Assembly (NCBI RefSeq): GCF_026625145.1
Contig: NZ_CP113088.1
Span: 2,149,501 to 2,213,500, forward strand
From: Lacinutrix neustonica
GTDB taxonomy: Bacteria; Bacteroidota; Bacteroidia; Flavobacteriales; Flavobacteriaceae
Direction of reading: 5' to 3'
Length of the DNA stretch: 64,000 bases
The position numbers and the translations under genes were made by a program. Under the pieces are notes generated by a model, which worked only from the letters and a program-made list of their open reading frames with translations, did no database searches and had not been told where the DNA came from. This document shows positions 44,268 to 55,930 of this stretch, in pieces (position 1 is the stretch's first letter; each line of letters begins with the position of its first letter).

Positions 44268-45959
44268 TTATTCTTTTATATCTCGCAACTTCAATTGCAA
44301 AGACACCTGCCCTTGCCATTCATTTTCATCTATGGAGTAAGCCGCTTTAAACGTTTTATTTCCTTCAATAAGGCTTAGCCTTTCACCCAAGCCAAAGCCA
44401 ATACATACTATTTTAGCACTCTTAGGCTGCTTTACTGTAATACGTAAATGTGTTTCATCTTCACCAACACATTTACCATAGCCCGTATCCATAAGATTAT
44501 CACTCATAAATACAGGAGACATATTTCCTGGGCCACAAGGTGCAAACTGGCTTAAAATTCTATAGAATTTAGGGGTGATTGTGTTAAGTTCTATTTGAGT
44601 ATCTATTGTGATTTACGGTGTTAGTAATCTTTTATCTATGGTGGCTTCTACAACTGCTTCAAATTTTTGTTTGAAAGCCTCGTAATTTTCTTCTTTCAAC
44701 GTGAGTCCGGCAGCGTATTTATGTCCGCCAAATTGTTCAATATGCTCAGCACAAGCTTCTAAAGCATTATATACATCAAAGCCTTTAACAGAACGCGCCG
44801 AAGCCGCTAGTTTATCGCCACTTTTTGTAAATACTAGTGTTGGACGGTAATAGGTTTCAATAAGCCGAGAAGCCACAATCCCAATCACGCCTTTGTGCCA
44901 GTTTTCGTTATAAACAACGGTAGTAAAACGTTCCCGTTCTTTTTGGGTTTCAATGTGTTCCAAGGCTTCTATGGTGATTTGCTTATCTGCTTCCCGTCGG
45001 TCGGTATTAAATGCTTCAATCTCTTTCGCGTATCTCTCAGCGGTTTCCACATGGGTTTCCGTTAGTAAATCCACTGCATATTGCCCATGTTTCATACGTC
45101 CCGCAGCATTAATTCTTGGGGCAATGATAAATACAACATCTGTAATGGTTAAGGTCTTCTTTTTAATCTGATTAATAATCGCTTTAAACCCAGCGCGTGG
45201 GTTGTTATTAATCACTTGTAAACCAAAATAAGCGAGCACTCTATTTTCTCCTGTAATGGATACAATGTCTGCTCCTATTGCTGTGGCAACCAAATCTAAA
45301 TAAGGCACTAAATCTGCTATGGTTTGCCCTTTTTTAGACGCCAAAGCTTGGATTAGTTTAAAACCAACTCCGCAGCCGCATAACTCATCAAAAGGATAAT
45401 GACAATCCTCTTGTTTTGGATCTAAAACGGCGATTGCATTTGGTATTTGTTTTCCTGGTCTGTGGTGATCACAGATAATGAAATCTATGTTTTTCTCTGC
45501 TGCGTAAGCGACTTTATCTATGGCTTTAATACCACAATCGAGCGCAATAATGAGTGAAAACCCATTGTCTTCAGCAAAATCAATCCCTTGGTATGAAATC
45601 CCATAGCCTTCATCATAACGGTCGGGAATATAGGTTGCAACATTAGAATAGTCTCTTAATAAATAGCTAGATAACAAAGAGACTGCGGTAGTTCCGTCAA
45701 CATCATAATCACCATAAACCAATATGTTTTCGTTGTTTTCAAAGGCTTTTTCGATGCGTTCAACTGCCTTTTCCATATCTTTCATTAAGAATGGATCATG
45801 CAAATGTTCTAGGCTAGGTCTAAAAAACAACTTCGCGTCTTCATAGGTTTCAATGCCTCTTTGAACGAGAAGTGTTGCAATAGAAGCTTCAATATTTAAA
45901 GCCTCTTGCAGAGCGTATACGGTATCAAGATTTGGTTTGGGTTTAAGAGTCCAGCGCAT
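44268..45959 (-). CDS. recJ: Single-stranded-DNA-specific exonuclease RecJ
   Basis: 563 aa restored; 5'-3' ssDNA exonuclease of recombination and mismatch repair. DHH motifs: VYGDYDVDGTTAVSLL, ALDCGIKA, CDHHRPG and the DHHA1 block FGGHKYAAGLTL. As printed it ends at an in-frame TAA at 44613-44615, followed in the same frame by 110 more codons of the C-terminal domain. CCAGAAATC read as CCGTAAATC makes the stop; the restored text is KRLLTPEITIDTQIEL. Confidence 0.94.
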
Positions 45960-46014
45960 GAATTAAATATCGTGTTTAAGTTGAAGCATTATACAACGAA
46001 GATTACTCCATATC

Positions 46015-46437
46015 TCAATGATTATGAAAATGTGTCTTTGTTTTCACTTGAGCAAATTGACGAAACATTTCCATGACCCCGCAATATTTATCAACCGAAA
46101 GGGCTATGGCCTTATTAATCTTGCTTTCGTCTAAATCTTTACCATAGAAATGATAATCTACAGAAACCGTATGATACGTCTTTGGGTGCTCCTCTGTAAG
46201 CTCACCTTCCACTTTAATTTTTAAGTCATTAAATGTTATTCTCATTTTTTCAGCCAAAGAAACGATGTCTAATCCCGAGCAGGCTGCTAAAGACGATAAC
46301 ATGACCGCTTTAGGTCTTAACGGTTTATATGGATCGTTATTTTCTTCCGTTTGGCCTAAATTAAATGAATAACCACCAGGGTTATCGCTTTCGAAAATCA
46401 TTTTTTCTTTCCAAACGGTTGTGACTTTATGTGTCAT
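46015..46437 (-). CDS. OsmC family peroxiredoxin-like protein
   Basis: 140 aa, intact. OsmC/Ohr fold with KAVMLSSLAACSGLDIVSLAEKM, which carries the first redox Cys, and VDKYCGVMEMFRQ, which carries the second. The two-Cys spacing supports organic peroxide reduction or detoxification. Stands between recJ and the divergent peroxidase-like gene at 46496. Confidence 0.88.
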   Translation of the reverse strand: MTHKVTTVWKEKMIFESDNPGGYSFNLGQTEENNDPYKPLRPKAVMLSSLAACSGLDIVSLAEKMRITFNDLKIKVEGELTEEHPKTYHTVSVDYHFYGKDLDESKINKAIALSVDKYCGVMEMFRQFAQVKTKTHFHNH

Positions 46438-46495
46438 AATTGAAGAATTTTTCGTTAATTGATACTTTCAAAAATACTACTAAAAAAACAAAAAT

Positions 46496-47086
46496 ATGCC
46501 CTTAGTAACACCTTTAGATGCCGAACATGATTTAGAAACTAAAAAATTGGCAGAATTTTTTAATGAGACCTTGGGTTTTTGTCCAAACTCTGTACTTACC
46601 ATGCAACGCAGGCCTGACATTTCGAAGGCTTTCATTACTTTGAATAAGGCTGTTATGGCCAACGAAGGGCGCGTGACTTCTGCCCTTAAGCGAATGATCG
46701 CATGGGTAAGCAGTAATGCCACCGGTTGCCGTTATTGCCAGGCACATGCCATTCGTGCTGCGGAACGCTATGGTGCAGAACAAGAGCAATTAGATAATAT
46801 TTGGGAATATAGAACCCATCCTGCCTTTAGTGAAGCAGAACGTGCCGCTTTAGATTTTTCTTTAGCAGCATCACAAGTACCCAACGCTGTTGATGCTACC
46901 ATAAAAAAACGCTTACATGAGCATTGGGATGAAGGGGAAATTGTAGAAATGCTTGGTGTGGTCTCGTTATTTGGCTACTTAAACCGATGGAATGATTCTA
47001 TGGGAACCACACTAGAGGGCGCTGCTATAGAAAGTGGCAACCAATTTCTAGGCAAACATGGCTTTGAGGTTGGAAAGCATGTTTAA
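46496..47086 (+). CDS. Carboxymuconolactone decarboxylase/AhpD-like peroxidase
   Basis: 196 aa, intact. The AhpD-like motif ATGCRYCQAHAIRAAERYG holds CxxC plus a catalytic His, typical of alkylhydroperoxidase-type members of the CMD family. Divergent from the OsmC gene with 58 bp between, so the two may form an oxidative stress pair. Substrate not readable. Confidence 0.85.
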   Translation: MPLVTPLDAEHDLETKKLAEFFNETLGFCPNSVLTMQRRPDISKAFITLNKAVMANEGRVTSALKRMIAWVSSNATGCRYCQAHAIRAAERYGAEQEQLDNIWEYRTHPAFSEAERAALDFSLAASQVPNAVDATIKKRLHEHWDEGEIVEMLGVVSLFGYLNRWNDSMGTTLEGAAIESGNQFLGKHGFEVGKHV

Positions 47087-47250
47087 ACGGTGCCCGTATT
47101 AAAGCACTGCACTTTTGGATACGTTAGAATAGAACATCCTTAGGACCCGAACTTTGTAGCTGTGGCCTTTTTTTATTATATTGTGATTACAAAAGGCCCT
47201 TAGCTGTTGGCTACTAGAACACTAAAAAGACCTCCAACAAAAAAACCCTC

Positions 47251-48372
47251 ATGAAAACCAGCCCCCTACTATTTGTCCTATTCTTTATTGTCTTCTCTTA
47301 TTCACCGCTCTTAAGTGCACAAACGCCTTATGGCAATGCTGGTGATCACACGCCAGTAATACTAGGCCGTCCGGAAACACCTTTTGGCTATTACGAATAT
47401 CTACCAACCTCCTTTGATGCCTCTTCCAGTACAACTTACCCTCTTGTTTTATTTTATCATGGTTTGGGAGAAAAAGGGAATGGCACTACTGAATTAAATA
47501 AAGTTTTGGCTAATGGCCCGCCAAAACTCATTGAACAAGGCACCGACTTTGAAGCTATTATAATTTCTCCACAAAGTGCTTACGGTTGGTTTAGTCCCGC
47601 AAATTTTTTGAGTTTGTATACTTATTTAACGGCTCACTATCCTATAGATACTAATCGCGTTTATGTTACAGGATTAAGTGCCGGTGGAGGGGGCACATGG
47701 AATGCTTTAAAAGGACATCATGAGAAAATTGCTGCTGCTTTACCCATCTGTGGGGCGGGTAGCGTTAGCGACCCGGCAGCTTTTCTTCAACAAACCCCGA
47801 TCCGGGCACATCATAATTTTAATGATGGCGTGGTTGGTAAAGGCCAAACAATTAATAACATGAATCGCATTGCCAACACGGGGTCTTCTGTGATGAGCGT
47901 TTATCCCTACGGTAGCAGTAATTCTGTAGCTGATGCGGATTATTCCATGCAATTTGACACCAATACGCAAACGTGGTCTGCAAGCGTAGGAATCCATGCC
48001 CCTAACGACAAACTCTCCTTTACCCTATACAAAAATGGCAATCATGATGCCTGGACCAAAACTTATAATAATCAAGAGGTGTGGGATTGGTTATTTGCGC
48101 AACGTTTAAATACATTGGGTACTAATGATGACAATTTAGAAATCTCTTTTAAAATATACCCAAACCCGACTTCAAACAAAGCGACTATTATTACAGCAAA
48201 TACTACTGAAAAAAAGGTGGAAATTTATAACCTCCTTGGCACAATAATATATAGTCATGTATTATTTAAAGAACTTGATATGAACGTGAGCACCTATGCT
48301 TCAGGCGTATATATCGTAAAAGTTAGTGATGCGAATAATAATCAAAAAACCATACGCATTATAGTAAACTAA
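47251..48372 (+). CDS. Secreted esterase (PHB depolymerase/phospholipase-like) with T9SS sorting domain
   Basis: 373 aa, intact. Signal peptide MKTSPLLFVLFFIVFSYSPLLSA, then an alpha/beta-hydrolase domain with LVLFYHGLGEKGNG, nucleophile elbow VTGLSAGGGGTW and a His in GNHDAWTKTYNN. The C-terminal 70 residues (KIYPNPTSNKATI...LASGVYIVKV-type pattern) are a type A type IX secretion sorting domain, so the enzyme should be exported across the outer membrane and released or surface-bound. Confidence 0.9.
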   Translation: MKTSPLLFVLFFIVFSYSPLLSAQTPYGNAGDHTPVILGRPETPFGYYEYLPTSFDASSSTTYPLVLFYHGLGEKGNGTTELNKVLANGPPKLIEQGTDFEAIIISPQSAYGWFSPANFLSLYTYLTAHYPIDTNRVYVTGLSAGGGGTWNALKGHHEKIAAALPICGAGSVSDPAAFLQQTPIRAHHNFNDGVVGKGQTINNMNRIANTGSSVMSVYPYGSSNSVADADYSMQFDTNTQTWSASVGIHAPNDKLSFTLYKNGNHDAWTKTYNNQEVWDWLFAQRLNTLGTNDDNLEISFKIYPNPTSNKATIITANTTEKKVEIYNLLGTIIYSHVLFKELDMNVSTYASGVYIVKVSDANNNQKTIRIIVN

Positions 48373-48537
48373 TAAGACCTCACCTGTTTACTACAAGTTC
48401 CAAACTAGAAGCAAATCAGTAATCCGTTCTCGATTGTAAATAAGCGTTCTTGTTCTCACTTTGGGAGTATTCCTCAGTAAATTGTATTGCGCTATAAACA
48501 ATCGCTTCAATATAAACCGTAATAAATAAATAGCTAT

Positions 48538-49897
48538 TTATTTATCAGCCAGCATGTATTTCAAATCATTACTATACGAGGGATAAGTAAAAATCATACG
48601 TTTAAATTCTGAAACCGTCATCTTATTATTTATAGCTACGGTAAGCAAGTTGATGTTTTCATTAGCTTCATGTCCTAAAATATGAGCACCCACAATCTCT
48701 TCTGTACGTTCATTCGCTATAATTTTATAAGCATAGGTGCTTTCATTTGCTTTTTTTGCATTAAACCATTCTTGCGCCTCTCCTTTAAACACCAGTATGT
48801 TTTTGTAGCGTTTTTTAGCTTCTGCTTCTGAAAGGCCTACAGCAGAAAGATTGGGTTGTGTAAAAACAGTTGAGGGCACTAAGGGATATTGAAATTCTTT
48901 TTTATTTCCGTTTATAATGTTTTCACTAGCAATGTGGCCTTGTAAACCGAGATAACGGTGTTAAAGGCAGGGACAAATTAGAGACATCTCCACAGGCATA
49001 GACTTTTTTATTTGAAGGACTCCGGAGAAAATCATTGACAACAACACCAGCCTCATTATAATCAATATTTGCCTTTTCAAGTTCTAAACTACTAATGGAC
49101 GGGACACGTCCGGCTGTATTAAATACATGTCGGCTTTTGTGTCGCTTTTTACTGCCATTAACCGCGTATTTGATTCTTATGTTTTTACTTAATTTTTCAA
49201 TGGCCGACACCTCAGCATTAAAAATGAATGCAACCCCTAATTTTTCCATTTTGGCAATTAGTTTTTCAACCAAAAGCGCATCAAAATTTGAAAGTGCTGT
49301 AGGCCCGTGCTCAAAAATGGTGACTTTACACCCTAATACGGCCAACATGGTAGCGAATTCCATACCTACATACCCCGAACCTATAAAACTTACAGATTTA
49401 GGAATCTTTTCCAGATCAAGAATGGCATCACTGGTTTCTAAGTATTTTTTTCCTTTTATATTTAGTGCTCTAGGTATTTGCCCTGTTGCAATAACAAAAT
49501 AATCTGCAGTAATGGTTTTTCCTTCTACTGTAATTTCATGCTCTGAAATAAATACCGGTGATTGATGGTATAAGTCAATACTTAATTCTTTTAACCTGTC
49601 TTCAATGGATACTGGAAGTTTCTGAGTAAACTCCTTTTTAAAATCTTGAACCTGCTTCCAATTTATCTTGGGTAATTTTGAAACTCCTAAATGATGTAAA
49701 CGGTTGGATTGCTCTAATAAAGAAGAAAACTGAAGCATCACTTTTTTGGGGTCACAACCTCTGTTTGCGCAAGTACCTCCGTATTCACGATTATCGGTAA
49801 TAGCTACCGTTAATTTGTTTTTTGCACAGGCCTCGGCAGCGGTTTGTCCAGCAATTCGAGAACCAATGACAAAGACATTATAGTGTTTCGTTTTCAT
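48538..49897 (-). CDS. FAD-dependent dithiol oxidoreductase (glutathione/mercuric reductase-like)
   Basis: About 452 aa restored, pyridine nucleotide-disulphide oxidoreductase class I. FAD-binding VFVIGSRIAGQTAAEAC, redox disulfide GGTCANRGCDPKK, NAD-binding SFIGSGYVGMEFATML and the second FAD motif VYACGDVSN are clear, and a dimerisation domain follows. The frame breaks at 48949, where ACCAGATAAC is read as ACCGAGATAAC. The repair reads LSGLQGHIASENI. The usual His-Glu near the C-terminus is not obvious, so the physiological disulfide substrate is uncertain. Confidence 0.88.
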
Positions 49898-50075
49898 GTG
49901 TTTATGTTTACTGCTCTTTTTAAGGACACATGCTGTTCGCTATTAATCCTTTTTATAGGTGACAAATTTTTGAACATGCTCGTTTCTTTTTTAAAAATGA
50001 AGATAACAAAGAAACCATCATTATTATATTAAGAAGAAACTAAAGTTTAACTGCATAAAAAAAAGTGGTGCTTTA

Positions 50076-51815
50076 TTACTGATTAATTTGTGCTACTATG
50101 CGTTGCGATGCATCTCGAATACGCTTTTGAGACGATTCTATTACGTTTTTTATAGTGGATATGTCTTTAACCATATCACTTGTTGTTGCAATAGCCTTGA
50201 CGTACCAATCTTCCCAAGCGTGGATTATTGCTAATTGTGTTTTTAAATCTTCTCCGTTGTCTAACGCTATTTTACTTTGTTTTAATTCTTCGTTTAATCT
50301 TTCTATTGCAGCAGATTCTATTTGCAAGATCATTTTTTTCGCTAATATTTCATCTGAATTTAAAAGCGTGTAAGCAGAAACCAATGATGCTATTCCTACG
50401 TTTTTAAGTGTTGCTTTAGATACTTTATCTAATCGATCATTATCGGTATGATAAAATTGATCTGTAAAATGCCAAAACAAAACACTTGGTATATTGGCGC
50501 TTAAAAAGGGCACATGATCGCTCCCTCCTTCAAAGGGATTTGTATTGACTGTCCAGTTGGCTCGTTTCCCTTGTGCCTTGAATATATCAATTAGAAAATC
50601 GTTTAAGTAATGCGGTTTCATTTGTTCTAAACTCATTTTCATACCGCCCCATTCGGTGTGTTTATCCTTGCCTCTAGTCCACACCGCACTTGGATCAGGC
50701 ATTTTTTCAATTAAAAAAGAGCCTCCTGTTATTGAGGTGTTTTCACCAACCATATCCAAGCTGATGCCCCATTTAATGTTATTTGCGCGTGTTTTATCGT
50801 CTTCTACATACCGTTTTGTAGATATCATTTCATCACCCCAAAGGAAAGTTAGTGTCCGTTTTGGCGACCATTTGTTCTCTGCAATTAAGGTTGCTGTTAC
50901 CGAAGCTATTTCTAGAGCAACTCCTACTCCAGTAGCGTTATCGTTTGCACCTGGCTCTTGAATATGAGCACTAAACACCAAGCGCTCTTCTGGTACTGTT
51001 GCCCCCTTGATATCTGCTATAATGGTTAATTCTTCTGAATCATAGATTTTGGTGTCAATAGCAACATTCACGGTCACTTCCCCCTGACTCAAACGGTTTT
51101 TTAGTCGTTCTTTAGCTTCGTAAGACATGGCAATGGCCCAGCCTCTTGTTTCTTGATTCAAAGGAATTGAGCGAAATTGTATAGACGTTGTATTCTTTTA
51201 CGGTTGTAAATAGTTAGGATTGCTGTAAGATAATACACCTAATGCACCACCTTCAATCACCGCCTTTTGGAACACACTTGCAGGACTAGATTCTACAAAA
51301 ACAATTTTTCCTTTTAAATTCTGCTCTTTTAATGTCTTTAAATCTTTTATATAAACGACCTCAGCAGTAACGCCTTCTTTTGTTGTGCTATACGAATTTA
51401 AAGCCACCATATTTCGATTCGTTTTTTGCTGTAGTAATGGGGCTTTTTCGCCTTGAATCTTTACATGGGCTGAGACCGGTTCCCAAGTTGGATCTTTTAG
51501 AGGACGTTTTTCTATGCGGTAGGTTAAAACCGTTTACGGCAACGCTTTTTCTTCTAAAACGAAACCTGCTTTTTCAAGTTGTCCGGCTATTTCATAAACG
51601 CTTTCATTAAAGCCCGTGTTACCAACAACACGCCAATATTTTTCAACAAAAGCGGTCGTTTTATAGGCGATACCTCCCGTAAATCGTTGATTAACTAAAT
51701 CGAAATAATTTAACTCTGAACTGGCTTCATTTTTAAAGTCTGATGCCTTTCGCATAGAATGACAGCTCATTGCCACGACTAAAATAACGATGAGAAGTCC
51801 TGTTTTTTTTAACAT
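50076..51815 (-). CDS. M28 family metallopeptidase (aminopeptidase), lipoprotein
   Basis: 579 aa restored. MLKKTGLLIVILVVAMSC is a lipoprotein signal. A PA-domain-like insert precedes the M28 catalytic core, with Zn ligands in FSAHIQEPGANDNATG, WGDEM, SLDMVGE and FEGGSDHVPF. It releases N-terminal amino acids in the periplasm or at the surface. Two in-frame TAA codons (51198-51200 and 51534-51536) interrupt it. Both arise from CCAGAAA read as CCGTAAA, and the frame is otherwise continuous; the restored junctions are NYLQPEKNTT and EKALPETVLT. Confidence 0.9.
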
Positions 51816-51855
51816 TTTTTTGATACATTTTAAGGCTATTTAAATAAGCCTGTCA

Positions 51856-52526
51856 TTACTTTTTGCCCCCTACCACTATCACGATTTCACCTTTAGGTGG
51901 TTTATTTGTATAATGTTCTAGTACTTCTTTTGCGGTGCCACGAATGGTTTCCTCATATAATTTTGTCAATTCTCGTGACACCGAAACCAGTCTGTCTTCA
52001 CCAAAAAACTCACAGAAGTGACCTAAAGTTTTAATGAGCTTATGGGGGCTTTCATAAAAAATAATCGTTCGGGTTTCTTCTGCTAGTAACAACAAACGTG
52101 TTTGTCTTCCTTTTTTTACTGGCAAAAACCCTTCAAAAACAAACTTATCGTTTGGGAGGCCTGAATTTACTAAGGCAGGGACAAATGCGGTGGCTCCCGG
52201 CAAACAATCGACTTCTATATTATTCTCTACACAAGCCCGCGTGAGTAAAAACCCAGGATCTGAAATCGCTGGTGTGCCCGCATCACTAATTAAAGCAATC
52301 GTTTCTCCACCTTGTAATCGCTCTATAAGTCCGGCTACCGTTTTATGCTCATTATGCATGTGGTGACTTTGCATGGGGGTTTTAATCTCAAAATGCTTTA
52401 GGAGCTTACCGAAGTTCCGGTGTCTTCGGCTAAAATATAATCGGCAGACTTTAAAACTGAAATGGCCCTAAAGGTCATGTCTTCCAAATTACCTATGGGT
52501 GTAGGCACTATGTAGAGTTTACTCAT
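51856..52526 (-). CDS. rsmI: 16S rRNA (cytidine1402-2'-O)-methyltransferase
   Basis: About 223 aa restored, SAM-dependent tetrapyrrole-methylase fold. [21 protein letters not shown] is the family start (ATG at 52526, preferred over an upstream in-frame ATG), followed by [20 protein letters not shown] and [18 protein letters not shown]. One deletion at 52410/52411 (CCAGAAGTTCC to CCGAAGTTCC) breaks the frame after DTGTS; the restored text is [19 protein letters not shown]. Confidence 0.93.
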
Positions 52527-52659
52527 GGTGTTGTAATTACTTTTGTAAAAGAATATGATAGCATGACAGTTTCTAAGCTTGCGGCTGTCCAAGGCATACT
52601 TGTGTGCATCATCATAGATTATGGTTCATTCGTTTTTTTTGCACAGTTTTAATGTACTA

Positions 52660-53397
52660 TTATTTAAACCGTGCTTCAATAACTTCCATAAAACGCTCTG
52701 AGACTTCTTCTTTCCCGGTCCGAGAAATTGTACTCCGGCTTTATTTGAGTTTGAATAAATTGTACGGCTTCATCAAAACTTTCGGTGGTATTCAATTGTG
52801 ATATCACCCGATGGTAATCTTCCGGTTTACCATCAAATAAAAATTTGATAAAGGCCAATTTATCATTTAGCCCTATTTTTAACCCCAGTATTTTAGTTTA
52901 TCATTTAGCGATTTCTTTTCTGCTTCCGTTTTTTCATTACCCACTTTATCAAATACTGGTACTTTATTAAAATCGGCTGTGATCTCATCGAAATCATTTT
53001 TATGGAATTTGATTCTCGCATTGACCTCATCAAAAATAGCATCAACCGCTTGTGTTTCCTGCGGCATTTGTGCTACCATATCCTTTATTTTTTCAATTAA
53101 CGGCTCGGTAATTGATTCTTCATCAGAATCATCCAGGTTTACATACGTTTTATTTCCTACCTCTATGTTATCACTCACCTTATTATTAAACGCCGTATCC
53201 AACATGTCAAAAAAGGAGGAGTCGTTTCCAATCGTGGGAAGATGGTCATCAAAATTTTCTTGAGCAAATTTTAAAACCGTTAATTTTTCATAAAGTGCTG
53301 CCACTTGTGCGTGCATTTTATTTATATCATCCTTACCGCTCAGTTTAAGAATCTTATGAGCGATACTCATTAATTCGGATTCTAACTTCTTCTTCAT
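52660..53397 (-). CDS. Conserved flavobacterial protein of unknown function
   Basis: 245 aa restored, cytosolic, mostly helical and acidic, no recognised domain. It begins MKKKLESELMSIAHKILKL and ends SERFMEVIEARFK. Two lesions: a missing G in a GGGG run near 52886 (KLKYWGLKIGLNDKLAFIKFL restored) and an insertion at 52722 in CCAGA (PEYNFWTGKEE restored). Proteins with this pattern are commonly found next to rsmI and opposite tdk in Flavobacteriaceae, as here, but no role is known to me. Confidence 0.75.
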
Positions 53398-53515
53398 TAC
53401 TTTAAATTTTATAATTATTTGTATTTATTGCAATTTAGCCTTTTGATTTTTAATAAATTTGAGCCACCTTTATCAAAACGATAAATGCGTTTCATTCTAG
53501 TGTTAAAATTACGAA

Positions 53516-55261
53516 ATGTTTCTTGAAAATACAGTAAATCAAAAAGAACAATTTGGTTGGATCGAAGTCATTTGTGGCTCCATGTTCTCTGGTAAAACAG
53601 AAGAACTCATTCGCAGACTCAAACGCGCCCAATTTGCTAAGCAAAAAGTAGAAATATTTAAGCCAGCTATAGATGTGCGTTATGACGACGAAATGGTGGT
53701 CTCACACGATGCCAACGAAATTCGCTCAACACCTGTTCCTGCGGCTGCAAACATCCCTATTTTGGCAGACGGATGTGATGTGGTAGGCATTGACGAGGCG
53801 CAATTTTTTGATGATGAAATAGTGCGCGTTTGTAATGATTTGGCTAATAAAGGGGTTCGCGTCATTGTAGCGGGATTAGACATGGATTTTAAAGGCAACC
53901 CCTTTGGTCCCATGCCTAATTTAATGGCCACTGCAGAATATGTTACTAAAGTACATGCTGTTTGTACTCGAACAGGAAATTTAGCCCAATTTAGTTATAG
54001 AAAAAACAAAAGTGAAGATCTGGTTCTTTTAGGTGAAACCGAGGAGTATGAGCCTTTAAGCCGTGCTGCGTATTACAAAGCAACCATGCGTGAGAAAATA
54101 AAAACCATGAAGGTGAAAGATGCAGAAGACCTTACCGCCAAACAAAAAAACCGGATGCCTAAAGCGCAGGAGACCCTTCTTGAAATAGATTTAAAGGCGC
54201 TAACCCACAATGTTGCCTTTATTAAATCTAAACTAAAAAACGACACAAAATTCTTGGCTGTTGTTAAAGCCTTTGCCTATGGTAGCGATGCTGTGGAAAT
54301 CGCAAAACACCTAGAACATTTAGGAGTAGATTATTTTGCCGTGGCTTATATAGACGAAGGTATTGCTTTGCGCGAGGCGGGAATTAGCACTCCTATTTTA
54401 GTCTTGCATCCACAACCCTTCAATTTTAAAACCTTAATTGAACACTGCCTAGAACCTAGTCTCTATTCGCAACGCGTTTTAAATGCGTTTATTACCGTTG
54501 CCGAAGAACTGAAGCAAAAAAATTACCCAATACATATTAAATTTAATACAGGATTAAACAGACTCGGTTTTGCAGAAGCCGAAATTGAAACCATTCTCTC
54601 TTTGCTAAAAAATAGTGCCGCTATTAAGGTGAAATCTCTCTTTTCACATTTAGCGGCCAGTGAAGTTATTGAAGAAAAAGCGTTTACCCTAAAACAAATT
54701 AACACCTTTACTAACATAGCACGAACAATAACTAAAGCTTTAGGATACCAACCCCTATTACATCAAAGTAACACCTCAGGACTTTTAAATTTTCCTGAAG
54801 CTCATTTTGATATGGTACGTAGCGGTATTGGGTTATATGGTTTTGGCAATGAACGAGAATTTGATAACTATTTAAAACCAATTGCCACTTTAAAAACGGT
54901 GATTTCTCAAATACATACTTTAAAAGCTGGTGATACATTAGGATATAACCGTGCATTTAAAGCAAACACATTAACAAAAACAGCAACGTTACCTATTGGT
55001 CATGCCGATGGGATAAGTAGACAGCTTGGAAACGGAAAAGGCTTTGTATTTATTCAGGGTAAAAAAGCACCCATTCTAGGGAATGTTTGTATGGATATGA
55101 TCATGGTAGACATCACGACCATTGATTGCCAAGAAGGTGATGAAGTGATTGTTTTTGGACGAGAACATACTGCAGAACAGCTTTCAGATAGTATAAACTC
55201 TATTTCATATGAAATTATTACTGCTGTGTCTCAGCGCGTGAAACGCGTATTTGTTCGATAA
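53516..55261 (+). CDS. Thymidine kinase fused in frame to alanine racemase
   Basis: 581 aa. Residues 1-213 are a type II thymidine kinase: P-loop [42 protein letters not shown] and [15 protein letters not shown]. From the Met at about residue 214 (54155) the sequence is alanine racemase: [17 protein letters not shown]-Lys in [24 protein letters not shown] and [11 protein letters not shown]. The two are normally separate. The junction reads [11 protein letters not shown] with a CCGGATG that could be a miscalled CCAGATG. Neither version creates a stop, so the fusion may be real or may hide a lost stop or indel. Confidence 0.85.
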   Translation: MFLENTVNQKEQFGWIEVICGSMFSGKTEELIRRLKRAQFAKQKVEIFKPAIDVRYDDEMVVSHDANEIRSTPVPAAANIPILADGCDVVGIDEAQFFDDEIVRVCNDLANKGVRVIVAGLDMDFKGNPFGPMPNLMATAEYVTKVHAVCTRTGNLAQFSYRKNKSEDLVLLGETEEYEPLSRAAYYKATMREKIKTMKVKDAEDLTAKQKNRMPKAQETLLEIDLKALTHNVAFIKSKLKNDTKFLAVVKAFAYGSDAVEIAKHLEHLGVDYFAVAYIDEGIALREAGISTPILVLHPQPFNFKTLIEHCLEPSLYSQRVLNAFITVAEELKQKNYPIHIKFNTGLNRLGFAEAEIETILSLLKNSAAIKVKSLFSHLAASEVIEEKAFTLKQINTFTNIARTITKALGYQPLLHQSNTSGLLNFPEAHFDMVRSGIGLYGFGNEREFDNYLKPIATLKTVISQIHTLKAGDTLGYNRAFKANTLTKTATLPIGHADGISRQLGNGKGFVFIQGKKAPILGNVCMDMIMVDITTIDCQEGDEVIVFGREHTAEQLSDSINSISYEIITAVSQRVKRVFVR

Positions 55262-55346
55262 TTGACACTTCACTCGTTTTAATTTTCACAAGTTTTAACT
55301 AAATTGGAATCCATTTAAATGATCAACCCACTTAAAATTTATAATT

Positions 55347-55749
55347 ATGCTCAAAGAATTTAAGAAATTTATTATGACAGGCAATGTCATAGATTTAGCA
55401 GTTGCCGTATTACTCGCAAGTGCCATCGGACTTGTAGTTAGTGGCTTTGTATCCGATATTATGATGCCTATTGTTGGACATTTCTCCGGCGGATTAGATT
55501 TTGCAGATATGAAAATAGTGCTTGATGAAGCTATAGTGGCGCCGAGACGGCAGCATCACTAAGCCCGAAAATGCTATTATGTATGGAAAATGGATTAATG
55601 CTATAATCAATTTAATTATTGTCGGTTTCGTATTATTCATGATTGTTAAGGCTTACAATAAAACGAAAACCCCTCCAGCTCCTAAAGCACCCGCTGGTCC
55701 ATCAGAAATTGATTTGCTAAAAGAAATTAGAGATGCTTTAAAAAAATAA
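55347..55749 (+). CDS. mscL: Large-conductance mechanosensitive channel
   Basis: 133 aa restored, inner-membrane osmotic release valve. TM1 is preceded by KEFKKFIMTGNVIDLAVAV and followed by FVSDIMMPIVGHF; TM2 is WINAIINLIIVGFVLFMIVKA, with a Lys-rich helical tail (EIDLLKEIRDALKK). The frame breaks at 55544, where GCGCCAGACGG is read as GCGCCGAGACGG. The repair reads IVAPDGSITKPENAIMYGKW. Confidence 0.94.
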
Positions 55750-55774
55750 ATAGCTTTTAACCGTGACTCGTTAA

Positions 55775-55806
55775 ATCGGTGTTGCAAAAGCAACACCGAT
55801 TTTTTT
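55775..55806 (+). terminator. Terminator after mscL
   Basis: Perfect 11-bp stem ATCGGTGTTGC/GCAACACCGAT (55775-55785 and 55790-55800) with an AAAA loop and T6. Confidence 0.9.
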
Positions 55807-55930
55807 ATGCTTTAGTTTTTGAAAAAAATTATGAGGTTTTAACCTGTAAAACAGAGAAATATAATAGCTTTGTAACTGGTTTGATGAGAAGAATTTTTTG
55901 TCTCTATAAAAATAAAAGAATAAATTATTT

